From contig CAMCMZ010000002.1 in the NCBI GenBank assembly GCA_945876185.1, forward strand, positions 88,073 to 152,072: a stretch of DNA of 64,000 nt. The letters run 5' to 3'. A program made the position numbers and the translations under genes. Of this stretch, positions 8,350-16,031 are shown piece after piece. Source of the DNA: Candidatus Kuenenia stuttgartensis (lineage in GTDB: Bacteria > Planctomycetota > UBA11346). Position 1 is the stretch's first letter. Each line of letters opens with the position of its first letter. The notes beneath the pieces are model-generated. The model did not search any database. It worked only from the letters and a program-made list of their open reading frames with translations, and was not told the DNA's origin.

Positions 8350-8456
8350 TAGCGCCGGCTTCAGCCGGCATGGACGGTGGGCTTCAGCCCACCGATCGCT
8401 GGTGCAAACTTGTGGCGACTGAAGTCGACACTCCGAGCCGGCTGAAGCCGGCGCTA
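8350..8456. repeat. Nested palindromic element with 20-bp perfect inverted repeat
   Basis: TAGCGCCGGCTTCAGCCGGC (8350-8369) is repeated exactly in reverse complement at 8437-8456. Each arm is itself a palindrome (GCCGGCTTCAGCCGGC), and further GGGCTTCAGCCC and ACTGAAGT-type palindromes lie between. The structure resembles REP/BIME or small MITE elements found between genes. It separates the hypothetical gene from the 3' end of the long minus-strand operon and could end or stabilise that transcript. Confidence 0.85.
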
Positions 8457-8485
8457 CGGAAGGCAGATCCGGGGAAATCACCGCT

Positions 8486-8914
8486 TCAACCTGCCACCGT
8501 CAACTGCTCCGCCCACGCCGGCAACGGCTGCGAGCGGATCTGCCCATCGACGCGCCCAACCGGGACGACGACCAGGCGGCCGGTGGCGAGGGGCGGTTGG
8601 CTTTCCTCGCCGGGACGGGTGAACGTGAAGCCGTAGGTGATCGCGCGCTCTTTCTTCTCCAACACGCTCAAGGTCACCGCCACCTCGTCATCGTAGCGCA
8701 GCGGGCGGCGGTAGTCGCACTCGGCGTGCACGCGCGGCCAGCCGATCACGCCCTCGGGCGCGTCTTCGCCGGGATGGACGCTGGCGCCGAGCGAACGCAC
8801 GAAGGCGTGCTCGCAGGCCTCCATGTAGCGGAAGAAGACCGAGAAATGCACGATCCCGGCCATGTCCGTTTCGTGGAACTCGACCCGGCGCAGGTGGGTG
8901 AAGGTGGCGGGCAT
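8486..8914 (-). CDS. Hotdog acyl-CoA thioesterase (4HBT/YbgC type)
   Basis: 142-residue single hotdog-fold enzyme that hydrolyses acyl- or aryl-CoA thioesters. The sequence RRVEFHETDMAGIVHFSVFFRYMEACEHA holds the family pattern with the catalytic Asp in HETDMAGIVHF, as in 4-hydroxybenzoyl-CoA thioesterase and YbgC. It is the last gene of the eleven-gene minus-strand run, 8 bases after the halogenase-like flavoprotein. In context it would release a free acid or protect against stalled CoA esters. Whether the substrate is aromatic or aliphatic is not visible. Confidence 0.85.
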   Translation of the reverse strand: MPATFTHLRRVEFHETDMAGIVHFSVFFRYMEACEHAFVRSLGASVHPGEDAPEGVIGWPRVHAECDYRRPLRYDDEVAVTLSVLEKKERAITYGFTFTRPGEESQPPLATGRLVVVPVGRVDGQIRSQPLPAWAEQLTVAG

Positions 8915-8922
8915 GGGCGGGG

Positions 8923-10188
8923 TCAGGCCTTCGCCGCCGCGCGCTGCGGGAAGTACGGCGTGCCGAAGTCGAGCAGGGGCGGGATCTTGGCGAATTCGCC
9001 AAATGCGGCGAAGAGCTTGGTGAAATCCTTGTCGACCGCGCCGATGATGCAGTCGGTGAGATCGGCTTTCAGTTCCGGGTACTTGCGGATGAAGCTGCCG
9101 TAGTTGGTCGACGGGTCGTAGAAGGCGTAGACCAGCCGGCGCATGTTCTCGACCCCGTTGCAGTACTGCTTGCCGTAGCCGGCGAAGGCGGCGGCCGAGG
9201 TGTCGCCCTTGACCAGCGCCGCGTGGACGGCGTCGGCGGCGAGTTCACCGCTGCGCAGCGCGAAGAACGCGCCGGACGAGAATACCGGATCGAGGAAGTT
9301 GAAAGCGTCACCGGCCAGCACCAGGCCGTCCGTGGCACAGTGCTGAGAACGGTAGCTGTATTCATTGGTAATCTGCACGTCTTCGATCTGCTTCGCCGGA
9401 GCAAGGTGCTCGACCAGCCACTTGTTCTCGCGCACTTCGCGGTGGTAGATCTCGGACAGGTCCTGGGTGTCGCGGAAGAGGTATTCCTTCTTCGCGACCA
9501 CGCCGACGCTCATCACGTCGTCGTGCAGCGGGATGTACCAAAACCAGCCCTTGTCAGGAATATAGCAGACCGTGGTGGCCCCCCCGGCCCGGCCGGCATC
9601 GCGGGTGGCGCCCTTCCAATAGGTCCAGATCGCGAAGCGGTCGAGCGGCACGTCGGGCCGGCGCCAGTTGAACTGGTTGACGGATAGGCAGTCGCGGCCC
9701 GAGGCGTCGAGTACGATGGGTGCGCGCAACTCGAATTCTTTGCCGGCAGCGTCGGTGCCGGCGACGCCGACCACGCGGCCATCTTCAAGGACCAGGCGCT
9801 TGGCCTGGTAGCCATGGCGGATCTCGGCGCCTTTTTCGCGGGCGTTGTCGCGCAGCATCGCGTCGAATTCGCTGCGTCGGACCTGCCAGGTCTGAGTCGC
9901 GGGATGATCGAAGTGGCTGTCGAAGAAGAACGGCTGCGACTGCTTGCCGTCGGTGCTGACGAAGCAGATCGAGTACTTCTTGGTAAAATGGCTGGCCCGC
10001 ATCTTGTCGAGCATGCCGATGCGTTCGAGGGTGAAATACGTGTACGGGATCAGCGATTCGCCGATGTGGTAGCGCGGGAAGGCGGACTTGTCGAGCACCG
10101 TGACCTTATGCCCGTGCTGGGCGAGCACGGTGGCGGCGGTGGTGCCGGCGGGGCCGGCTCCGACGACGATGACTTCGGGAGTGCTCAT
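8923..10188 (-). CDS. FAD-dependent halogenase-like oxidoreductase
   Basis: Flavoprotein monooxygenase of the tryptophan-halogenase/geranylgeranyl-reductase group. The FAD-binding GxGxxG is VGAGPAGTTAATVLAQHG at the N-terminus, followed by the FPRYHIGESLIPYTYFTLER segment typical of this group. KGWFWYIPL contains the WxWxIP motif used to recognise flavin halogenases, and AGDAFNFLDPVFSSGA is the second FAD contact. The start at 10188 gives 421 residues and overlaps the preceding stop by ATGA, so translation is coupled. It could halogenate, hydroxylate or oxidise an aromatic compound; the motif alone does not prove halogenation. Confidence 0.82.
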   Translation of the reverse strand: MSTPEVIVVGAGPAGTTAATVLAQHGHKVTVLDKSAFPRYHIGESLIPYTYFTLERIGMLDKMRASHFTKKYSICFVSTDGKQSQPFFFDSHFDHPATQTWQVRRSEFDAMLRDNAREKGAEIRHGYQAKRLVLEDGRVVGVAGTDAAGKEFELRAPIVLDASGRDCLSVNQFNWRRPDVPLDRFAIWTYWKGATRDAGRAGGATTVCYIPDKGWFWYIPLHDDVMSVGVVAKKEYLFRDTQDLSEIYHREVRENKWLVEHLAPAKQIEDVQITNEYSYRSQHCATDGLVLAGDAFNFLDPVFSSGAFFALRSGELAADAVHAALVKGDTSAAAFAGYGKQYCNGVENMRRLVYAFYDPSTNYGSFIRKYPELKADLTDCIIGAVDKDFTKLFAAFGEFAKIPPLLDFGTPYFPQRAAAKA

Positions 10189-10823
10189 GGCTGGGTCTCC
10201 GGTTGGGTTGGGGTTTGGGGAAGATGCGAAAGATGAGGGAAGAGAGCTGCCGGCGGCAGGATCTCGACCACCTCGGCTAATGGATGACCGTCTGCCAGCG
10301 CGATGGTGTTGCAACGGCCGTACAGGGTCGGCTGTTCAGTCGGTAAGATCGCGAACAGCCGAGCCAGAACGCGGTCGGTTTCGACGCGGAAGAATGCCGA
10401 CGGCTGGCTGAAATGCGGCACCTGGTAGTGCGCCAGGATGCCACCGAACGGCTTGCAGCCGTGCAGGATCTCCTCCTGGGCCGGGGCGGGCAGGCGGTCG
10501 AGGTGGATGCGGATCGCGCCGTATTCCACCGGACGGTCGCCGCTGTCGAGCAGCATCACCTGGCGGCGGTAGTCGGGATGGTGGTGGATCGAATCGAGCA
10601 CGACGATGTGCAGCGGACAGCCGTGGAACGCGATGAGGTTGGGCGTCATGTCGCGCTGATTGACGAGCAGGGTGCGGTACGGCTCGGGCATCGCCGAGCC
10701 ATCGATCACTGCCGGGATGGATGACGGCGTGCCGGCCCCGGCTTCAGCCAACGGCGCGAAGCGAGGGTCGCGGGTGGCGACCTGGGCCAGCTGGGCCCGA
10801 CGGCGGATGGTCGCCGTGGTCAT
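10185..10823 (-). CDS. Chorismate-lyase-like (UbiC/DUF98 fold) protein
   Basis: About 212 residues. The central part, PEPYRTLLVNQRDMTPNLI, RQVMLLDSGDRPVEYGAI and GCKPFGGILAHYQV, follows the chorismate pyruvate-lyase-like pattern: RxxxL, a V-x-x-A/G strand after the substrate Arg, then L-P and P-x-G-x-I-L. Chorismate lyase makes 4-hydroxybenzoate from chorismate. The similarity is by pattern only and could instead indicate a binding protein of the same fold. Two starts are possible: ATG 10823 with a weak AAAGG site, or GTG 10856, which overlaps the radical SAM stop as GTGA. The downstream flavoprotein overlaps it by ATGA. Confidence 0.5.
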   Translation of the reverse strand: MTTATIRRRAQLAQVATRDPRFAPLAEAGAGTPSSIPAVIDGSAMPEPYRTLLVNQRDMTPNLIAFHGCPLHIVVLDSIHHHPDYRRQVMLLDSGDRPVEYGAIRIHLDRLPAPAQEEILHGCKPFGGILAHYQVPHFSQPSAFFRVETDRVLARLFAILPTEQPTLYGRCNTIALADGHPLAEVVEILPPAALFPHLSHLPQTPTQPETQP

Positions 10824-10852
10824 GTCAGGCGGCCTTTGGCTGGAGCTCAAGT

Positions 10853-12229
10853 TCACGCATATCTGGCCCCAGCGTGCTTGGGAAGGAAGAACGCGTGCAG
10901 CAGGCGGTCGACTTCGAGCAGCGCGCCGCGGGTCAGGGTCAGGCGGGCGCCGTCGATCTCGGCCAGTTTCTGGCTGACCAGGTCATCGAGCTGCGGCTTG
11001 AAGCGCACCAACGGATCAGTGCCGAACTTCTTGGTGAAATAAGAGGTGTCGAGGTGGCCGAGCTTCATCTGCAGGATGAACTCGCGGATCAAGCGTTCAT
11101 CGTTGTCCGGGGTCAGCGCCCGGTGGATGGGCAGCTCGCCCTTCTTCACCCGGTCGACGTAGGGCGCGAAGTCGTGCTCGTTCTGGTAATGGACCCCATT
11201 CAAGTGCCCGAACGAAGCCACGCCGAGGCTGAGCAGATCGGCGCCGGCCCACAGGCTGTCGCGGTAGACGAAGCTGGTCTTGCTCGGATTGCGCACGGCG
11301 GTGTAGGCGCTTTTCACTGCGTAGCCGGCGGCTTCGAGCGCGGCGAAGGCCTCGGCCACCCAGCGTCGCTTGGTCTGCCAGTCGGCGACCGGGGCGGTGA
11401 TCTTGCCCTCGGCTTTCATCTGCTTGTAGATCGTCGTATTGTACGGGACCTCCATCTGGTAGATGGTCACCGAATCCGGCGCCATCGCGATGGTCTTGAC
11501 GATATTGGCGCGCCAGTTGTCTTCCGTTTCGTTCATCATCCCGGCGATGAGGTCGATGTTCACCTGCGGAAATTCGCACGAGCGGGCGTAGTCGTAGGCG
11601 CGCTGGATCTGGGCCGACAGATGCGCGCGGCCGTTGCTTTCCAGGATGTGGTCGTCGAAGTTCTCGACCCCAAGGCTCAGGCGCGTGACGCCGATATCGC
11701 GGATGGTGCGGATCTTGCGGTCGGTGAGCGTCCCTGGCTCGCACTCGAAGGTGACCTCTTCGGCGCCTTCCCACGACACCTCGCGCTTCATGCCATCAGT
11801 CAGCGCGACGAGCTGTTCCGGCGAGAGGAACGACGGGGTGCCGCCGCCGAAATAGACGAACTGGGCTTTGCGGCCGACGATCGCGGGCTGCTTGGCATAG
11901 AGCGCAAGTTCGGCCAGGGCGGCGTCGAGATAGCCTTGGATCTCGTCGTTCTTCTTGTCGGTGTAGACCCGGAAATAGCAGAAATGGCAGCGCTTGCGGC
12001 AGAACGGGATGTGCAGGTACACCCCGAGCGGATTGCCGGGCCGGGGCGGCTTGGCGATCGCGGCGTGGGCTTCGTTGACGCGGGCTGTGTCCCAGTACGC
12101 GTACGGCGGGTAGTTGGAAACGAAGTAGTTGCCGACCGTGGTCTGCTCGGCGCTGTCTCCGCCCGCACTGTCTCCGCCTGCACCGGTGGCAGCAGCGAGA
12201 TCCGTGGAAGCCTGGGGCTCGGTGGTCAT
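10853..12229 (-). CDS. HemN-like radical SAM protein
   Basis: Radical S-adenosylmethionine enzyme of the coproporphyrinogen-III-oxidase-like group. The 4Fe-4S cluster motif is CRKRCHFCYF (C-x3-C-x2-C), in YLHIPFCRKRCHFC, followed by FVYFGGGTPSFLSPEQL (SAM-binding GGG) and the HemN-type barrel (VTRLSLGVENF, NIDLIAGMMNET). A HemN C-terminal winged domain follows. Where HemN and HemW proteins usually have SxGxQSF, this one has SLGVENF. Start at 12229 (458 residues); the ORF track adds 112 residues of antisense to the next gene. Genes so placed are more likely specialised enzymes or heme chaperones than the housekeeping oxidase. Part of the eleven-gene run. Confidence 0.85.
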   Translation of the reverse strand: MTTEPQASTDLAAATGAGGDSAGGDSAEQTTVGNYFVSNYPPYAYWDTARVNEAHAAIAKPPRPGNPLGVYLHIPFCRKRCHFCYFRVYTDKKNDEIQGYLDAALAELALYAKQPAIVGRKAQFVYFGGGTPSFLSPEQLVALTDGMKREVSWEGAEEVTFECEPGTLTDRKIRTIRDIGVTRLSLGVENFDDHILESNGRAHLSAQIQRAYDYARSCEFPQVNIDLIAGMMNETEDNWRANIVKTIAMAPDSVTIYQMEVPYNTTIYKQMKAEGKITAPVADWQTKRRWVAEAFAALEAAGYAVKSAYTAVRNPSKTSFVYRDSLWAGADLLSLGVASFGHLNGVHYQNEHDFAPYVDRVKKGELPIHRALTPDNDERLIREFILQMKLGHLDTSYFTKKFGTDPLVRFKPQLDDLVSQKLAEIDGARLTLTRGALLEVDRLLHAFFLPKHAGARYA

Positions 12230-12281
12230 GGCTGCCGTCCTGTCTATTGGTGGCGGTGGGGCACCGCCGGGGAATTCGAAC

Positions 12282-13460
12282 TCAGGCGGCGTGGAGCGCC
12301 GCGCGATACAGCGCGAGGAAGGCCTCGCGATCGACCGGCCGCGGATTGAACCGGCCGGTCCATTGAGTGGTGGCCGATTCCACCAGGGCGGGAAGGTCGG
12401 CCTCCGCGACGCCACAATCGGCCAAGCCGGAGGGCAGTCCGGCGAGACGGGCAAGCCCTTCGACCCGACTGATGAGCGCATCGACGGCGGCGACCGTAGT
12501 CCCGCCTGGGTTGAGTCCAGCCTGCACCGCCAGCGCGGCATAGATCTCGGCCGTGGCTGGATCACCGGCGTTGAAGCGCAGGACGCTCGGCAGCATCATC
12601 CCCACCGCCTGGCCGTGCAGGATGCCGTGGCGGATGGTGAGCGGATTTGCGCAGGCGTGGGTGGCACCCAGCATGCTGTGCTCGATCGCGACGCCGGCCC
12701 AGGCCGCGCCGACCTGGATCGCCTGACGGGCGTCGAGGTCGGACGGGGTTTCCAGCACGCGGGGCAGGTTGGCCTGGATGAGGGCGAAGGCCTCGCGGGC
12801 GAACAGCGACGACACCGGCGTGCGCTTGGTGGTGACCGCCGTTTCCAGCGCATGCACCAGGGCATCGAAGCCGGTCAAGGCGGCGACCCGGCGCGGCTGG
12901 GTCAGGGTCAACTCGGGATCAAGCAGCGCGATGCGGGCGAGCGCCTTGGGATCGCCGCAGGCCATCTTCTGGTGGCTCTCTTCATCGACGATGAGTGCGA
13001 ACGACTGGCATTCGCTGCCGGTGCCGGCGGTGGTCGGCACCGCGATGAGTGGCAGGAACGGCTTGCTGGCCGCCCCGGTGTGCCAGTAGTCGCGCATCTT
13101 GCCGCCATTCGAATACAGGAAATTGCAGCCCTTGGCGGTATCGAGCGAACTGCCGCCACCGGCGGCGACGATGGCGTCGGGGCCGAAGGCGCGCGCGGCG
13201 ATCAGGCAGGCGTCGACCTCGCGGGTGCCGGGATTCTCGCGCACGCGGTCGAAGACCTCCACGGCGATCTCAGCCGCTTGCAGGTTGGCGACCAGCCGGG
13301 CCGCATGGCCGGCGCTGACGATGCCGGGATCGGTGACCAGCAGGACGCGGCTGGCGCCGAGTTCACGCGCCAGCGCGCCCAATCGCGCGGCCACCCCGGG
13401 GCCAGAGATGATCCGAGGCCGGGCGGCGAAGTCGAACGCGCTGACCACCCCGGCAGTCAC
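12282..13460 (-). CDS. Iron-containing alcohol dehydrogenase
   Basis: Group III metal-dependent alcohol dehydrogenase interconverting an aldehyde and an alcohol with NAD(P)H. The nucleotide-binding GGGSSLDTAKG and PTTAGTGSEC are present. The metal-site region GFDALVHALE and the HACANPLTIRHGILHGQAVGMMLP helix supply the expected His ligands. The protein is complete at 392 residues. It starts with GTG, 9 bases after the acyl-reductase stop, which is strong evidence for shared expression. In context it would reduce the aldehyde made by the preceding reductase. Confidence 0.92.
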   Translation of the reverse strand: MTAGVVSAFDFAARPRIISGPGVAARLGALARELGASRVLLVTDPGIVSAGHAARLVANLQAAEIAVEVFDRVRENPGTREVDACLIAARAFGPDAIVAAGGGSSLDTAKGCNFLYSNGGKMRDYWHTGAASKPFLPLIAVPTTAGTGSECQSFALIVDEESHQKMACGDPKALARIALLDPELTLTQPRRVAALTGFDALVHALETAVTTKRTPVSSLFAREAFALIQANLPRVLETPSDLDARQAIQVGAAWAGVAIEHSMLGATHACANPLTIRHGILHGQAVGMMLPSVLRFNAGDPATAEIYAALAVQAGLNPGGTTVAAVDALISRVEGLARLAGLPSGLADCGVAEADLPALVESATTQWTGRFNPRPVDREAFLALYRAALHAA

Positions 13461-13469
13461 GCTGCCGCC

Positions 13470-14906
13470 TCAGCCAGCGACCTGCACGGCGCGGCGGCGA
13501 TAGAGGAACTCGAAGAGGTTGCCTTCATGGGGCTGATCCCAGTGGACGTGACTGGTCGGCATCGCGCCGAGATTCAAACGATGGATGAGCGGCGAGGCCA
13601 GCAACGCGCGGCGCCAGGCGGGATCGTCACCGATGGCCGAGACCACCAGCGAAGGCCCGATGAGGTCGAGCATGCGGCTCTGCGGCACCTCCACCACAGA
13701 CGTATACGGGAAGAGGAACTCGCGGTTGGCGAGTGGATGGTCGAAGCTTCCACAAGCGACCACGGTGGGCAGCAGGTAGGTGCGGCCGTCGTGGACGACC
13801 AGGCGCGGACCGGCGCGCAGCTTGGCGCTGTGGTCGACCGCGCCGGGTTCCTTGAGCCCCTGATCGATGCTGGCCGAGATCGATTCCGCCATCGCCGGGT
13901 TGGCGAAGCCGGCGAGACCGGCGCCGGCATCGTCGGCCGAGCGCGGAACGATCGTCGCCAGACGTTCGGCCAGGGCAGCGGCGATGGCAGCGCCGTTGCG
14001 CGGGACCACGATCGCCGAGGCGTTGACGCACGAGCGTCCGCCATTGGCGGCGACGGAATCCGCCAGGACGGGGATCAGTTCCTGCCAACGGTCGATGTGC
14101 GTCTCGCCAATAAGCACCTTGCTGTAGCCGGGGCCGTGGACTTCCACGCGCGGATCGCTGGCCCAGCGCTTGGTGATGCTGGCGTCGCCGAACAGCAGCG
14201 AGCGACCGCAGCCGGCGAGCACGGTGTGGGCGCCGTCGTGGCCGGTCGGGTAATAGCCGAACGCCTTGGCCGGGACGCCTCCCGCGATCAGCGCCTGGAT
14301 GATGCGCCAGGGTGTCCACGGATCGTCGCGACCGGGCTTCAGGATCACCGGCACCTTGAGGGCGAGCGCGGGGATCCACAGGGAATTCACGCCAGGCGAG
14401 TTCGACGGCAGCACCACGCCCAGGGCGTCGGCGGTGCGGTAATAGCTGACCGGCACGCCGGACTGGGTGCCCAGGCCGGCATCGATCACGGCGGGATCCA
14501 ACCCGCGCGTCAAGCCGCGCAGGATCTCGTCCATGTTGTTCAGGACATAGGCGATCTTGCCCATGTTGTTGCGCACCAAGGCGTGCGGCAGACCGGTGCT
14601 GGCCGAGGCCTGACGCACGTAGTCCTCGGGCGCTTGCTGGTCGCCGGCGTCGCCCACCGGCAGGGTGCCGTGCTGGTAGAGTTCACCCGCCTTGCGGCAC
14701 ATGGCGAACAACTGCGCCGTCGGGATGTCCTGCAGGGCCGCGACGGCGCCCGACAGATTGAGCAGATCGCGGCGGATCAGGCCGGAGTTGACCTGGCTGA
14801 CTACGGCCCCGGCCGTGGTCGCGGTGTCCTGGCTGCGGTAAGCAGTGCCGAAGCGCAGGGCGGGGATGTGAATGCGGGGCCCCTCTGGGGTGTCGTGTGT
14901 AGCCAT
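13470..14906 (-). CDS. LuxC-like acyl-CoA/acyl-enzyme reductase (ALDH superfamily)
   Basis: NAD(P)-dependent reductase of activated acyl groups to aldehydes. It has the ALDH Rossmann segment GVVLPSNSPGVNSLWIPALA and the thiol nucleophile in NGGRSCVNAS (about residue 294). The general-base Glu that hydrolysing ALDHs have in the E-L-G-G position is absent; the segment reads HGPGYSKVLIGE. Loss of that Glu is normal for acylating reductases such as LuxC, which handle CoA or enzyme thioesters. The gene lies 3 bases after the LuxE-like gene and 9 before the iron alcohol dehydrogenase. Together these form an acid-to-alcohol module. Chain length or ring type of the substrate is unknown. Confidence 0.82.
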   Translation of the reverse strand: MATHDTPEGPRIHIPALRFGTAYRSQDTATTAGAVVSQVNSGLIRRDLLNLSGAVAALQDIPTAQLFAMCRKAGELYQHGTLPVGDAGDQQAPEDYVRQASASTGLPHALVRNNMGKIAYVLNNMDEILRGLTRGLDPAVIDAGLGTQSGVPVSYYRTADALGVVLPSNSPGVNSLWIPALALKVPVILKPGRDDPWTPWRIIQALIAGGVPAKAFGYYPTGHDGAHTVLAGCGRSLLFGDASITKRWASDPRVEVHGPGYSKVLIGETHIDRWQELIPVLADSVAANGGRSCVNASAIVVPRNGAAIAAALAERLATIVPRSADDAGAGLAGFANPAMAESISASIDQGLKEPGAVDHSAKLRAGPRLVVHDGRTYLLPTVVACGSFDHPLANREFLFPYTSVVEVPQSRMLDLIGPSLVVSAIGDDPAWRRALLASPLIHRLNLGAMPTSHVHWDQPHEGNLFEFLYRRRAVQVAG

Positions 14907-14909
14907 GAT

Positions 14910-16031
14910 TCAGTACACGCCTTCGATGATCTTGCCGCTCTGGGCCCCGAACGGCCGCACGTCGGCGACACCATCCCAGGGATAACAGACGTAGGGTTCG
15001 CGGCGCTGGGCCTCGTCGCGCTCCAACAGACGCGGCATGAAGAACTCCTTGGTGAAGGTCGACAGCTCGACCCGGCCCCAACCCCCGACGGCGACGTCCT
15101 TGGTCGAATCAGCGGGGTCGACCACGCGCAGCACGGCGCGCGGTTGCGGCGCGTGGTAGACCACGCTCCAGCCGCCCTTGGCCGAGACTGGCTCGCTACA
15201 GGCCAGACCCATCAGGGTGTTGCCATAGGTCGGCACGAACTGGGCTTTGCCTTCCAGCACTTCCTCGGCCAGGAAGCGCACCACTTGCGGCGTCATTGAG
15301 GTGCCGCCGCAGAACACGCCCTTGATGCCGAGGCCGACCAGCGAGGTGCGCTCGGCCATGGCTTCCAGGATCTTCGGGGTGGTGAACAGGCAGTTGATGC
15401 CCTGGCGGTGGCGCAGGATGGTGATCGCCTGGTCGACGACGTGCTCTTTGTAGGCCTCGGCCTGGGCGTAGTCGCCCTTGCCGATGCAGCGCTTCACCCA
15501 GCGCGGGTCGAGGTCGAGGTGATAGCAGCAGCCGCCGCGCACGTTGGCGAGGTGCTCGATCGCCAGGCGCAGCCGGCGCGGGCCGGTCGGACCGGCCATC
15601 AGCCAGTCGGAACCCTTGGGGAAGTACTTCTCTTCGATGGTGTTCGAGAATTCCGAGTAGTCGTGGTCGTGGTCGGTCCACGAGATGCGCTGCTTCGGCA
15701 TGCCGGTGGTACCACCGGTCTCGAAGATCTTGAACGGCTTGCCGGCGTAGGCCTTGGGCACCCAGCGCTTGGGCTGTTCGTCGCGCAGCCATTCGTCGTT
15801 GAAGTTGGGGAAGCGCAGGATGTCGGCGAAGCCTTTGACCTCCTTCGCCGGATCCCAGCCCGCCTGCTTGGCCCAGTCGAGCCAGAACGGGCTGCCGGTC
15901 GCCGGCGAGAAGTGCCACTTCACGATCGCGCGCACGTGCGCGTCGAGCTTATTCTTCGCCTCGGCGACGGCGTCGGCCTTTGCTGAAGATTTTGCGGCGG
16001 AGGACTTGGCGGTTTTGGCGGACGAGGTCAT
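14910..16031 (-). CDS. LuxE/PaaK-like acyl-activating protein
   Basis: ANL-type adenylate-forming enzyme without the full C-terminal domain of CoA ligases. The P-loop FETGGTTGMPKQR lies near residue 105, and GNTLMGLACSEP follows in the A5 position. It resembles LuxE acyl-protein synthetases and short PaaK relatives, which activate a carboxylate with ATP and hand it to a reductase. The first 30 residues are a Ser/Ala/Lys-rich tail. The start overlaps the symporter stop by ATGA, and the reductase follows 3 bases after the stop. Expected role: supply acyl-AMP or acyl-thioester to the LuxC-like enzyme. Confidence 0.8.
   Translation of the reverse strand: MTSSAKTAKSSAAKSSAKADAVAEAKNKLDAHVRAIVKWHFSPATGSPFWLDWAKQAGWDPAKEVKGFADILRFPNFNDEWLRDEQPKRWVPKAYAGKPFKIFETGGTTGMPKQRISWTDHDHDYSEFSNTIEEKYFPKGSDWLMAGPTGPRRLRLAIEHLANVRGGCCYHLDLDPRWVKRCIGKGDYAQAEAYKEHVVDQAITILRHRQGINCLFTTPKILEAMAERTSLVGLGIKGVFCGGTSMTPQVVRFLAEEVLEGKAQFVPTYGNTLMGLACSEPVSAKGGWSVVYHAPQPRAVLRVVDPADSTKDVAVGGWGRVELSTFTKEFFMPRLLERDEAQRREPYVCYPWDGVADVRPFGAQSGKIIEGVY

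Noticed and set aside
10088-10411. Plus-strand ORFs around the flavoprotein start
   Set aside because: Shadows of the flavoprotein and chorismate-lyase-like genes with no motifs.
12129-15299. 1056-residue plus-strand ORF
   Set aside because: It is antisense to the Fe-ADH, LuxC-like and LuxE-like genes; its Arg/Gly/His-rich translation has no family-like motifs. GC-rich shadow frame.
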